NCBI GenBank assembly: GCA_030063045.1
Contig: JAQSEB010000050.1
Location: 124,001-188,000 of the forward strand
Direction of reading: 5' to 3'
DNA length: 64,000 nt
From: Pratylenchus scribneri
Lineage: Eukaryota; Nematoda; Chromadorea; Rhabditida; Pratylenchidae
Position numbers and translations under genes: made by a program. This document shows, one piece after another, positions 36,589 through 53,428 of this stretch. Below the pieces are notes generated by a model, which ran no database searches, was not told where the DNA came from, and saw only the letters and a program-made list of their open reading frames with translations. Every line of letters begins with the position of its first letter. Positions within the stretch are counted from its first letter, which is position 1.

Positions 36589-39521
36589 TGATTGCCATTG
36601 GCAAGAATGTGAAAGGAATGAATGAGCATAAAATATTCATTGAGAATGTGAATTTGAAATGAATGCAATGAATTTCTCGAAGTCAAATCCCCCATTCAGA
36701 TGACATTTTCCCAGCAAATAAACATAAATCCATAATAATCCATCCATTTGACCAAAGTGTATAATAATAATAATAATAAAATATTTCCAAGCAAATCCAG
36801 ATGTGCTCAATGATTGTTGAGAATTATTAAGCAAAATAATTGGCAACAATTTTTGTTAAATTCTATTTTTGTGTGCGATTTCCTAGCTTTTATTTGGGAA
36901 AATATTCAGCCTTGAATTTTGATTTATATTTGTTCAAATGGCAATTACCAATTTGCTTCCAAAAATCCATTTCTGGCCATAAATTTCAACCTTTTTATTT
37001 GCTTTTTCCTTTATGGCCACATTAGCCAACTTTTTTCCCTCCATCCAATTCTTCTTTTCTGTCACGAATTCCCTCCTATCGATCTTCCCCCACCCCCACC
37101 CAAGACCCAACCAATTTCCTCCCTTCCAGCGCCAATTTTCCCCACACAATGCAATGCTCTATTCCCCCACATTTCGCCGTACTCTCTTCCCAAATTCATC
37201 ACCCTCTGCTGCATTTTCGTTGAGAATTGTCGCTCCAAGGGCTTTTCAGAGTTTCCCCACATTTTTTTGGTTCGATTCGTCATTGCAGTGCTCCTTTTTG
37301 GCCCCAAAAGGTTGTTGGCCTCAAATTGCGCCATTGCTGTCCAATTTCCATTTTCTTGACATTTTCGCGCATTCCCTCTCTTCTATATTCCTTCATGGTC
37401 ATAGCCTATTGCTATCCCCCAGGCAACACACAGAAGAACACAAAATTATCCCCGTGGGGACATTGGCTGGCGCATTGGCCTAGTTGAATGAGTATGAGGG
37501 AGTGGGACAGTGGGCGGATTAGCCCCCACCAATGCCAATGGGCACAGGCCAGCCACCCTCCAAATCCCCCTTGGGCCCCAGCCCATTTGGCGCATTGACT
37601 GTGTGGTGCGCTATGTGGCCAATGTGGCCATAGTGGCATTTCCCAGTGCAGTCTGTGTCCATCCACCAGACTGGAGGAGGCAGTTGCCATAGAAGAATGG
37701 GACAATTTCTGCCTGGTTTGGTTCATCCAATCCAACTCAATGCCCACCGTGTTCGTCCCAAACATTTCATTCTCCTTTTTGGCCGTCTACTTCTAATCCA
37801 AATCCTTTTCTTCCCTCTCAATTCTTCATTCCCACCTTCATTCCTCCTAATTCAATGCCACACATAAATTTTGCCTTTGGGGAAGAACATCCTTTTTTGA
37901 GTTTGGCCAATTCCTTGAATGGCCTAGAGCCTCTTTGGTCCATTGCGGGCATAAATTCCTCCCTATTAAATGCTAATCCCACTGCGTGCCAAAATTGCCT
38001 CTGATGAGTGCGCGGATTTGCGTCAATTCACATTCACATTCTCATTGGTCGATGGCCTTGGCAAATTCTCGCGCATTCTCTCCAAAATTGATTGCTTTCC
38101 ATAAATTGTTTGGCATTTTCCCTTCCTCCTTTTCTCCGCGAAAGTTCCGCATTTTAGCTCCCAACCTTTTCCCTGATTTATTCGCATTCAAAATGAGGTT
38201 TCCTCTATATTTTATGTTCAGCTTCTTGACAACAACCCAATAAAAATAAGAAGCAATTTCCCGATTGATCCTTTTTATAAAGGCTGTCCAAAACAAAAAA
38301 ATATTTCCTAAAAATATAAAAAATGCGAGCAATTTTGGTTAAAGAAAGGGCAAAATGACACCGGAAAGATAAGACAATTTGTTGTGATTTATCGGCAGCC
38401 CCTCCAGCGCCGATCACCTTCCATTCATTCCATTCCATGGAAAGAATATTCCATTCACCGCACCAGCCGGTCCCTCTTCTTCGCCTCCTCCATTTCACCT
38501 TGCTACCAGTCCGTCAACCCAATTCCCCCTTCATCCGTCAAATCGGCTCACTCTCGACCGGCCAATTTAAGAATGGGGGAAGGAAGGAAAATAGTAGCGC
38601 AAAATGGGGCGAGAATGAATGTAAAGGTGGGGGGGGGGGGGGGGTAAATACTGAATACGCGCAATGCACAGCAAATTCGCTCTGGAAATCGTCACATCGG
38701 CCTCAGCATTCTTATTCCACATTCATTCATCGTGTTGCCTGCGCCATCAATGTCCGTTCGGCTGCCTCAATTCAGCCAGCCTTCAACCGGCTGGCCCTTT
38801 TGTCTCTTTCAGCGGTAGCTCACCTTCCTCATCAAATCGATCAACACAACATTCAATTTAATAGGGAAGTGGGGAAAAAGCGATTGCTCGACCTCGGACT
38901 GAGAAATTAGTGAAGGAAAGGTCGGTTGCGCACCCCAAAATTGCTCACAAATTGGTCTATTTCGCGCCAACATCCAAATAAATCCAAATATGCGACTCAC
39001 ATTTCCAATTTCCACTCATGATTAAATCTGGGGCCAATTCCCCTCCAATCATCAATTATAAAATTACATAAACAAGTAAGGTATTTGCGCAAATAAATTA
39101 GATGTGAGATAATCTATAAAAATGTTTTAGACCCATACTGTACGGACAGTATGAGGAAACGTGAAATTTTCGTTCCATAATTTTTTAATAAATGACATTT
39201 TATCCATAAAATTCACGTATCACTCCTCAGTCTCAGTCCTCACGCCTTCGCCTTGCTCTTGCTCATGCTCATCTCTCTCGATTCGATTCTCGAATCAAGC
39301 AATAGCAATCTAGATTCTTCTTGAATCAGAATCTGATCAATCCACGAATCGAATCGATCACTTCATAATTATGCCAAAAATAATTGAATGGGCAAAAAAT
39401 TGCTAATTTTTTATTATAAAATTCAGAGCAAAAATGCTAGCATTTTCTTAAATTTGTTGATTTTTAAACCCTCCATTTTATCATTTCTTCACAACAATCG
39501 CAACATTAAAAAGGCAACAGA
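36589..39521. other. Intergenic C/T-rich region
   Basis: Composition is as at 17-22 kb, with a G16 tract at 38629-38644. Near 39280-39360 are clustered GATTCGA/TCGAATC inverted words. Open frames of up to about 157 codons lack splice or family support. The last 400 bp are AT-rich and probably hold the TULP4-like promoter. Confidence 0.5.
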
Positions 39522-45198
<5,677 letters not shown>

Positions 45199-45510
45199 TG
45201 AAGATAGACGGTGAATTTAACACATAAATCAAGTCAAAGTTCACTCAAAAACCCGCATGTGATTTAATCAGAAATAAAAAATTGATAATTGACCTTTTTT
45301 TTGACCATCACAAACATTTTCTGTACAATTTTCACTTTTCCTCCTCCCAAATTCATTATAAATTGTATTTGTCAAAATTTTGAGGCATTCTCACCATCCA
45401 ATTCTTTCTTTCTTCAGCAATTATTCCTATCATTAAAAAAATTTAAATTCTAATTTTTTTTTATTTTATCAGAATAAAATTTTATCAATTTGTTCAAAAA
45501 TATGCACAGT
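45199..45510. other. Convergent 3' region between TULP4-like and the secreted-protein gene
   Basis: AT-rich, with an AATAAA near 45271 suitable for the TULP4-like transcript. Nothing else was seen. Confidence 0.4.
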
Positions 45511-45939
45511 TTAATTAAAATTTTTAATCGAAATTACGGCACCGTTCCCGCCAACCCGTTGATTTATTCTAAAATCATTCACATTCCCTCCACTTCCTTT
45601 TCGACCATTTTGTTTTGGCATCGGCTTTTTCTCCTCTTCCAAAATTGGTTCAATCGATTCCACTTCCACTTGTTCCCTACTTTTCTCAATTTTTCCTCCC
45701 CCTCCGCCGCCGCCACCACCACAAATTCCACATTTTCCGCCGGCTTTCATCTGTCTTTTATTCGGCGCTGCGGCCATCACTCCTTGTTCGATAGGATTTT
45801 CTTGCATATTTTCTTTGGAATTGCTGAGAAATTCATCCACTGAAGCTGAAGGCATTCCAACACCAAATCCGTGGGGAAGACCATAAATTAGCACAAAATT
45901 GGTAGCAATGGAAAGGAGACAAAAAATAGTAAATTGCAT
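45511..45939 (-). CDS. Small secreted glycine-rich protein, function unknown
   Basis: A 142-residue single-exon frame. It begins with a classical signal peptide (MQFTIFCLLSIATNFVLIYG) and then an Asn/Glu-rich region (SKENMQENPIEQG). A dibasic site (NKRQ) precedes GGKCGICGGGGGGGGGK with two cysteines; the tail is charged and then basic. A strong TATA box lies about 65 bp upstream of the ATG. I do not recognise a family. It could be a cuticle or gland secretion or a peptide precursor; a role as parasitism effector would be guesswork. The complementary frame over the Gly run (Pro/Ala on the other strand) has no splice support. Confidence 0.6.
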   Translation of the reverse strand: MQFTIFCLLSIATNFVLIYGLPHGFGVGMPSASVDEFLSNSKENMQENPIEQGVMAAAPNKRQMKAGGKCGICGGGGGGGGGKIEKSREQVEVESIEPILEEEKKPMPKQNGRKGSGGNVNDFRINQRVGGNGAVISIKNFN

Positions 45940-46005
45940 ATTTCTTTCAATTTATTTTTTTAATGGATCGAGAATAGTGGTTGAAAAATGCAGTTAATGG
46001 CCACA

Positions 46006-46014
46006 TTTTATATA
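46006..46014 (-). promoter_or_regulatory. TATA box of the secreted-protein gene
   Basis: On the minus strand the sequence reads GGGTATATAAAATG, a close match to TATAWAAR, about 65 bp upstream of the ATG at 45939. That leaves room for a start site about 30 bp downstream and a short leader. Confidence 0.6.
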
Positions 46015-46422
46015 CCCAAATTTGCTTGTAAAAATGACGTAAAAATTAGCCTAGAAATGGACACAAATAATCGGAGTGTTTGCTTAGCCAGGTTCTATTA
46101 TGGAAAATGAGGGGAATACTATTAAATATGATATAAATTTAATTTGGGGATATCATCACATCATTGGAAAAACAATACTGCTAATTTGAAACACAAAACG
46201 TCATTAAATGCAAAATATTCTCATCAATTTTACCTTCATTTCTACTTTATTAATTTATTTAGTATATTTGGATGGCATAAATCAAGTAAAATAAATAAAC
46301 ATTAAACACATAAACATTTATCCATCCTCATTAATCAATTATATATCAAAAAACTACATAATAACGATGGTCCTATATTTATATCGAAAATGTCTGAACC
46401 TTCAAATATTCTTATTTTCTCA

Positions 46423-47275
46423 TTAAATGGATGTCTCCAACAGTGTTTCCATTTTCTTCACTTTGCTTGCCATTGACATGTCGATGTATTTGTCTCCGAT
46501 GGTCACAACAAGGCCACCAATTAAAGATGGTTTCACCGAATAGCTGATGTTCAGTTTTTGGCCTGATTTGGCAAATTTTTGGAGGGCATCGTTCAGTGCT
46601 TGTTCATGCTTCTTGCTGAGGGGCTAAAAATTTTTAGTTAAGTTGAAAGGTTCATATTCGCAAATTATGATTTTTTTGACTTATTTATTAGTAATTTTTA
46701 TTTTAAATTCATTCATATCAAAATATCTGATCCAAAAATTCAACTCACTTCAGCACTGGCCACCTCCACTTGGAGTTCATTGCGATGAGCACGCATTATT
46801 GTCTCAAAACTGGTGGCGATTGATGGCAATTTGTCAAGCCTGCCTTGTTCAGCCAAAAGTCCTTTGATAATTATTAATTTAAATAAAATCATTGAAAATT
46901 ACCGAAAAAATTCTGCGTTTGTTGTGACATTCCCTGACTCTTGAGAACGGCCATGACGGCATCCTTCTTCTTCTGCTTATTAAGCATTGGATTCTCGACA
47001 AATAACTGGGCAAATTATGATAACATTTTAAAATAATATCAATCCAAATTTAAAACCTTGAAATCCTTGCTTGTGTCATACAATGTCTTCACTTGGCTTA
47101 AATCCTTCTCCAATTTGTCCAATGTTTTTTGCTTCATACCGGACGAATATAAAGCAGAGGCATATTTTCCCTCAACACCGGACACTTGAACTGGTGCCCG
47201 AATAACTTGTTCCTGTTGTTGTAAAATGCGGGAAGAGAGCGAAAAAGCTCGTTTAGTAAATTGAATAGAAGCCAT
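46423..47275 (-). CDS. atp-3: ATP synthase subunit OSCP (mitochondrial)
   Basis: Oligomycin-sensitivity-conferring subunit, which joins the F1 head of ATP synthase to the peripheral stalk. Four minus-strand exons: 47057-47275, 46903-47005, 46749-46861, 46423-46623, giving 211 residues, the usual family length. The N-terminus (MASIQFTKRAFSLSSRILQQ) is basic and fits a mitochondrial presequence. VSGVEGKYASALYSSG is the family N-terminal motif, and the C-terminal IGGLVVTIGDKYIDMSMASK is the OSCP signature. The symbol follows the C. elegans name. The gene is divergent from the CSRNP gene, 728 bp away. Confidence 0.95.
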
Positions 47276-48003
47276 TTTTAATCTAAAAATTTTATACTTT
47301 TTACTGAATGTAAAAATTATTAAACAAATATATAAAAATGACCAAAGCTATCTTTGGATATTTGCCATACTCCTAATAATTAATTACTATAATACAAACA
47401 ATTAAACAAAAAGCTTGAGATGGAGCTGATACTGATAAATGTGAAAAAAAAGTGCAAAATACTGCAAAAAAAATTTGCGTTGCGTTTTGTATTTCAAATT
47501 TTCAATTTCAAGTTTATTAAACAGACAGCAAGTTAGAGAAAGAGAAAAACTGAAAATAGTCAATAGTGTTCATTTATTGTATTTTTCATATATGAAAAAA
47601 ATTATTAAAAGGATCGCGAATGGCGAATCGCGTCCGCGTCTAGTTATCGATCGGTTTTTCGATTAGAAAAAACACAGATATGCGATATGCATAATGCTAT
47701 GATTGTATTAACAAATTTATAATGCCAATAGGAAATTTTGCATTTTATTCAAGAAGGAAATCAAGAGTTTCTAAATTCTAAATTCCTTCTTTTAAATATT
47801 AGCATTTATATTTATCAATTTTAATAAGATTTAAAAAATCATATCGATCGCCATCGCCCATCGGCTATTATTTTAGGTAGTTTAATTATTCTAGTACCAC
47901 AAAAAAGCTAAGCTCTCCTATCCTATAATTTTGTTGATTTCCAATCTTTCCGAACTTATTATTAAATTTAGCTAATTTTTAATTTTAATATCAATATTGA
48001 AGA
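47276..48003. promoter_or_regulatory. Divergent promoter region between OSCP and CSRNP genes
   Basis: AT-rich, with no gene. At 47611-47645 there is a GC-rich block with repeated GCGAATGGCGAATCGCG followed by TTATCGATCGG, and CGATCGCCATCGCCC near 47845. These are candidate factor-binding words only. Confidence 0.35.
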
Positions 48004-49713
48004 ATGACCACTGTCAGAGAGAAGAAATCATGTCCTACTCCTAAAAGATTTCGGACATTTAAACGCAAAATTTCGGAAACTGAAGATGATGATGATGAGG
48101 TAGGTATCATTGAAAATATATAAAAGATTATATTTTCCTTTTAAGGCACCTCCACGCAAAATTTCGGTGTTTAGCCTTGGAATTGGCGAAGAAGATGAGG
48201 TTTTATTTAAAATATTTTCAAAAATTATTTTTATATTAAGGCACGTCCACGCAAAATTTCGGTGTTTGGACTCGGAATCGGCGAAGAAGACGAGGTTTCA
48301 TTTAAAATATTTTCAAAAAATAATATTCTAATTAGTCACCTCCATCGGCGATAATGAATGAGGATGATCTCCCAGTACTCCCAGAATTAATTGTGCAGCC
48401 AGAAAGCCCAAAACCTGAACCAAGGAAGTCACCGGAACGCGCAAGACCAAAACTTGAAGCGAAGGAATCGCCGAAACGAGCAAAGCCAGAACCCGAACCA
48501 ACGGAGTCACCGGAACAAGCAAGGCCAGAAATTGAATTAAAGAAGCCACCGGGATGTGTCAAATTTGGAAATGTTGAGGTCTTCAAATTTCACTTCACCC
48601 AGGGTCTGGACACGGTGCCAAGCCTCGAGAACGGGACTCCTCTCTCATTGGGTTTGCACATTTAATTTTTATCTTCTTCAAATATTGCAAATGCATTTCA
48701 CAGGGATGGAAGAGAAGCATCACGCGAAATACACATTCAAAGTGGGCGAATATGCGAAATTTAAACATAATGAAAAGGTAAAATGCTTTTATTAAAGAGT
48801 AGTAATTCTTTTGATCATTTTCAGCAATTTAAATACAAACAGGAAGGGAAGATAGAAGAGAATCAGAGCAGCCAAATTCATCATCAACACAATTTCTTCA
48901 ATCGCTTGGATGAACGTTATCGGCGAATGCTTCTCATCAAGGAGGGTGTGCAAATTGATGAGGTAGGAAGGAAAACTTATTAATTTGGCAATTCACATTA
49001 TTACGATTCTGGTAATGTAATAAAAAATGCAAAAAAGTGACAACTAAATTCAAAAAAAAATTATTGTTCTCTGATGAGCGGTTCGAACCGTGACCCTGTA
49101 AAAATAAAGAGCACTTAAACATTTTCAAAATTTTTTTCTACGATCTTATCCTATCCAAGCCAGTCTAAAACTAGTACGTAGTACCTATTGCTTAAAAAGA
49201 TCCACTTGTTAGAAAGGTCCTATTAAATCAACAAAAAACTAGCTGAATTTGAACCTCTATCCACTCCCTGTTTTCAGGTTGTGGTCAACGAAACACGAAA
49301 ATTGATGAAAAGTCGTGAACAATGCGGCTGTCGATGCACTGGTGGCAGATGTCGTCCCGAAACGTGTGAATGTGCCAAAAATGGAATCGAATGCCAGGTT
49401 TGCCTTATTTCCACTCATTTTCCCATTCAAATTTAAAATTAAGATTGATGTCCAAGATGAGGACAACATCACCAACAATTTCCCATGCATTTGTACGGTT
49501 GAAGGCTGTCAAAATCCATTTGGCCGAATTCAATTGGACCAACTTCGAATTCGACAACATTTCACGCAAACTATAATGAGAATTAGGGCGGCAAAGAAAT
49601 TGGTGGGTTTTTTTTGATAAATTTATCAAATTAATTTTGAATAATTTTTGCAGGGTTCGGACTGGGACGATGAGAAGAGTTCACCTCAACACACCATTTT
49701 CCGTGATAAATAG
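48004..49713 (+). CDS. CSRNP (cysteine/serine-rich nuclear protein) family member
   Basis: CSRNP/AXUD1 proteins are nuclear DNA-binding regulators. Nine exons: 48004-48099, 48146-48199, 48241-48294, 48336-48651, 48704-48777, 48825-48962, 49278-49397, 49444-49602, 49654-49713; 356 residues. The conserved core starts VKFGNVEVFKFHFTQGLDTV and PLSLGMEEKHHAKY, then RRMLLIKEGVQIDE. The Cys-rich block is CGCRCTGGRCRPETCECAKN...CQ plus FPCICTVEGCQNPFGRIQLD and RIRQHFTQTIMR. The N-terminal part is acidic, with SP/EP-rich repeats. Exons 2 and 3 are a tandem duplication: each encodes 18 residues (A-P/R-PRKISVF-S/G-LGIGEEDE) and each exon-plus-intron unit is exactly 95 bp. Confidence 0.92.
48146..48335 (+). 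repeat. Tandem 95-bp duplication containing one 54-nt exon each
   Basis: Unit 1 (48146-48240) and unit 2 (48241-48335) each consist of a 54-nt exon and a 41-nt intron starting GTTTTATTTAAAATATTTTC or GTTTCATTTAAAATATTTTC. Because the exons are symmetric (phase 0), the extra copy leaves the frame intact. Confidence 0.9.
48990..49140 (-). repeat. SINE-like copy in a CSRNP intron
   Basis: On the minus strand: box B CGGTTCGAACC (49079-49089) followed by GCTCATCAGAGAACAATAAT, matching the family's post-box-B segment (GCTCAGAGGACAATAAT). The A box and tail are degenerate. Confidence 0.6.
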
Positions 49714-49967
49714 CCCCCGATTGAATATTTTTTTTTTCCACACACAAATATTTTATTTAATAATCCCAGATTTTGAAATGATTCTCTCCTCCAATTATTT
49801 TAATTTGTTATTGTTTATTTTTGTTTATTTTGAATAAATACAATGGATCTCATCTGCTTTAATTTTTAAAAAATCATTCATTTCAAACATTTATCCATTT
49901 TTAAACCCGTCAAAAGATCAAAAATAATAAAATGTTAGGGGTGGATCATTTTGGGGTCATCGGTTGG

Positions 49968-52900
49968 TTATTCGGAATCGCGGAGGGAAATATCGAGGAT
50001 GCCGGTTTCTTCTTTTGTACTCATTGGAACTTCTGTGCCCGAACAAAGCAACAAATCATCGACGGACAACTTTAAAAAAGGGGAAATTAAATTATTTATT
50101 GATTGATGAATTAAAAACAAACTGAAATATGTCGAACTCCGCGTTCCGGTGTTTTACGATAGTTAAAAATCTAAAATGAAAATTAATTTTAAAAATAAAA
50201 TATTTGTATTATTACTCGAATTCTGGTCACAAATGTTGGCGTGTCAAAAATAATAAAAATTCGGGCAAAACTGTTGGGCAGAATTGGCGTCAACCACATA
50301 TGGTGTGCTTTGGTAGTGTCATTGAATCCATCGATTAGTTTGTTGCTGGTCCTGGGATCATCATGGACAGTGGCCAAACAATTCACACTTTCGGGGAATG
50401 CTGCCAAATTCTGGGGCCTCAATCGAATTTGCTGGTCCCGTCGATTGAACAGTTCAATGCCATTTAGGCCAATGTAAAATTCGTCGCCCCAGGAGGAGAG
50501 GAGACGAATTTGGAAAATGACTAAAAAACGTTGATTATAATTTGGATTTATTTTACTAAAATAACATACAACCAGCAATGGATTTGGTTTGAGGTCGCGA
50601 ACAACTTAATGGTCGAAGCAGGGGGCATCGATCGAACAAAATGTCCTGGACAAAATCGAAGAACACAAAACCTGAAATAATTTTAAAATGAAAATTAATT
50701 AATAAAATATTGCCTGGAGCTTTCCTCAATAAAACTGAATTGATACCGTTGATTGGTCGACCATTTGCATAAAAACGGGCACAACGTACACCGGCATAGC
50801 TTCTAATAAATTTAGGTTATACGGAAATTATGTTATAGGCGAATGCCATTTTACAATTAATGATTTTAAATTAAAAAAAGCAAAAGAATAATAATGTGCA
50901 AAGCAAAAGTGCATCATAATTAAGCAAAATTAACAAAACACAATATTGGACAATAAACAAAAACAATTAGTGCTTTTGCTGCTTGTGAGTTGTGATTGTT
51001 TTGATGTGGGTAAATGTGGTATTTGGGTTGTGGATGTGTTGTGTGTATGACTTGAGAGAGACGAGAGTATAAAGCGTGCTTGATTGGATGAAGCGTGGAT
51101 TTATTTATCCATTAATTGCAAAGATAACGTTCTTTTCTTACAATTCCGGCGATGCATTGTAATTCCAAATGCTAATTCCTATTCAAAAATTATTTCATTG
51201 TAATTTGTTTTATTATTTGAAAATTACCCGAAATTCGAACTTCATGAGGAAATGTGAAACTGAGGACAGGAAGTTGGGAATTTGGTCCGCCATCCGCTGA
51301 TGCCAATGACGCTAGCCACATTTCCTCTTTACGGCAGGTCAAATTTCGACCATTCAAAAGACTAAACATAAATAATTAAATTTTAATGAATGCCCAAAAC
51401 TAACTTGGCCAATTCCCCTTCGCCACCATCATTGCTCGACTCCGGTTCGCATCGGACATTGCATTCCCCGGCCAAAACATCATTCAAAGGCTCAAAATTG
51501 GGGCCAAGGAATTGAATTCCGGCTAATCCAATAAAATCGGGTGAACCCCAATTGGCCAATAATTCCATGTGGAAAATCTGAGTTAAATTGACATTTTAAT
51601 CTCTTAAATGCCAACCTACCTTTCCGACGCATAAATTCTCCTCTTCCTCATCCAACATTTCTTGTATTTTATCATCTCCTCCTTTGATTTCTGCTTTTCT
51701 TCCTGCCGAAGTGGACGATGCCGATGAAGAATTGGATGAATTATTGTTTTGGTTTTGTGCATTGTGTCCAGTGGTTGGTCGCATTGAAGTCGTCAAACAA
51801 TTCAATGAACCTTTTTAATTTAAGAAATTTTAATTGAAAAAACATAAATATTTATCAAAAATTTCCTTAGAAATTTTTGGCCCAACGGGTTAACTCTTCA
51901 TTTTTGCAAAATTTAGGTCTCGGGTTCGAATCCGCTCAGAGGACAGTAATTTTTTCGGACTTAGTAAACTTTTTTAAACATTTTTATTTTATAAATTGTA
52001 CACTACATTTATAAACGAAATATAGTAATTTGAGCAAAAAAAAGAGGTCCGAAAAGATCTAGTTTTACCACATTTATTGTATAACCATTAATCAACCTTT
52101 CCTAGCGTCATTTGTTTGAAGAGTCAAAAGTGCAGCCAATTGCTGACTCTGACCTGCTGGTGTGTCAATATCCCCTGGAATTAATGTTTCGGATGATTGT
52201 TGCTCCGGTGGCTTCGTATTTCCAATCCCATCCTCTTCTTCCTCTTCCAACATTTCTTCGTCATGTTCTGCAATTTTGGCCAAAATTTCCTCATTTGTTG
52301 TGAATAAAATTGTCTGAAATTTAAATTATTCTTCATTTTTAATAATAATTTACATCGCCTTGCGGTGTTTCCCCTCCTTGACCAATTCCAATGGCGGCAA
52401 AAGCACAACAAATTTCACCCTGGAAAATGCACTGTTCATCCAACCAAATTCGTAAATTTCGCACCCCTCTCAATGAATGAACACGGGAATCTGCGTAATT
52501 CTGAAAGAACATTGGAAATTAAATTAATTCACATTTTTAATTACCCAAATTCGAATCATGGCCAATGTTGTTTGTGGTTCCTTGAATTGAATTCCAATAT
52601 AAATTGGTTCCTTCAGAGAAGAATCTGCCGTTGCTGATGATGGCCTTCGGCGATAGTTACAAAGCCTTTAAATTTATATTTGGATAACTAAATTTAGGTT
52701 TAATAGTTAAAACCAACCACTTATTTCCGCCACAATTATTTTTGTGTTTTCCATTTTGTGCAATGATCAACGCACTCAATTCGCTACTGCTTTCCACCGC
52801 ATTCGTCCAAATGGTCTCAATTGGTGGCCGAATGCCTTCATTCGTGAACAATTCGATTCCACCAATTCCAATAAAATTCGGGTCGTCCCAGGGAGATAAA

Positions 52901-53155
52901 AGCTGAAATCGAAGTATTTTTCCAGTTGGCAGTTCTGGGATTCCGGCAAAAATTTCTCTGTAAATGTAAAATGAATTTAAAATTCGAATATTTTTGATTA
53001 AACTGTATTTGTTGATGTTCTCCGCCTTCCATACTTCCATCATTTTCCATGAATGTATCCTCTTCTTCCTGTTTTCGACCATCTTCATTGACTCCTCCTT
53101 TTTCTTCATCTTCGCAATTTGAAGTGGAATTCTCGATGATATTTTCTTCATCCAT
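49968..53155 (-). CDS. KATNIP: KATNIP homologue (katanin-interacting protein, DUF4457 repeats)
   Basis: KATNIP (KIAA0556) is a microtubule- and cilium-associated protein. Fourteen minus-strand exons: 53004-53155, 52721-52957, 52545-52665, 52354-52500, 52097-52313, 51620-51810, 51405-51577, 51228-51361, 51142-51178, 50714-50802, 50573-50671, 50216-50520, 50123-50170, 49968-50069. Frame is continuous for 683 residues, well short of the human protein (~1,600). Three DUF4457-type units are clear: LLSPWDDPNFIGIGGIELF, LLANWGSPDFIGLAGIQFL and LLSSWGDEFYIGLNGIELF. After these come family motifs such as SNKLIDGFNDTTKAHHMWL and YRKTPERGVRHISVDD-like. The start (MDEENIIENS) is acidic. Intron 10 uses a GC donor (50712-50713), needed to join RKAP to GFVFFDF. 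The short length may mean a shorter nematode form or a missed 5' part. Confidence 0.9.
51870..52030 (+). repeat. SINE-like copy in a KATNIP intron (best-preserved tRNA head)
   Basis: Box A TGGCCCAACGGG (51878-51889) matches the polymerase III consensus at every position. Box B GGTTCGAATCC (51923-51933) is also perfect. GCTCAGAGGACAGTAAT and the tail ending ACGAAATATAG follow. It is antisense to KATNIP. Confidence 0.85.
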
Positions 53156-53428
53156 TTTTTATAATCAATTGTTACTTCAAATTCTAATTTTAAAGTTTTT
53201 GGATTGGATTTGGTCGGTGGAAGTTGTCAAAAATGGATGGAGGAGTTGCCATGGTGATTTTTTGAGATCCTCAATTTAAATTTTAGTATAGTCAGCCTTT
53301 TCCCTTTGACAAATACAATACTAAACTATTTTTAGTATTTTTGGAATATATTTATTAATTAATTTATTGTGGAATTTGGATGAAATTTATTGAAAAAATA
53401 ACCTTTTATTAATAAATAAAAAAACAAA

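Noticed and set aside
51878..51933. Possible functional tRNA gene
   Set aside because: Boxes A and B are perfect, but acceptor and anticodon stems do not pair; the shared tail with other copies shows a SINE-like element.
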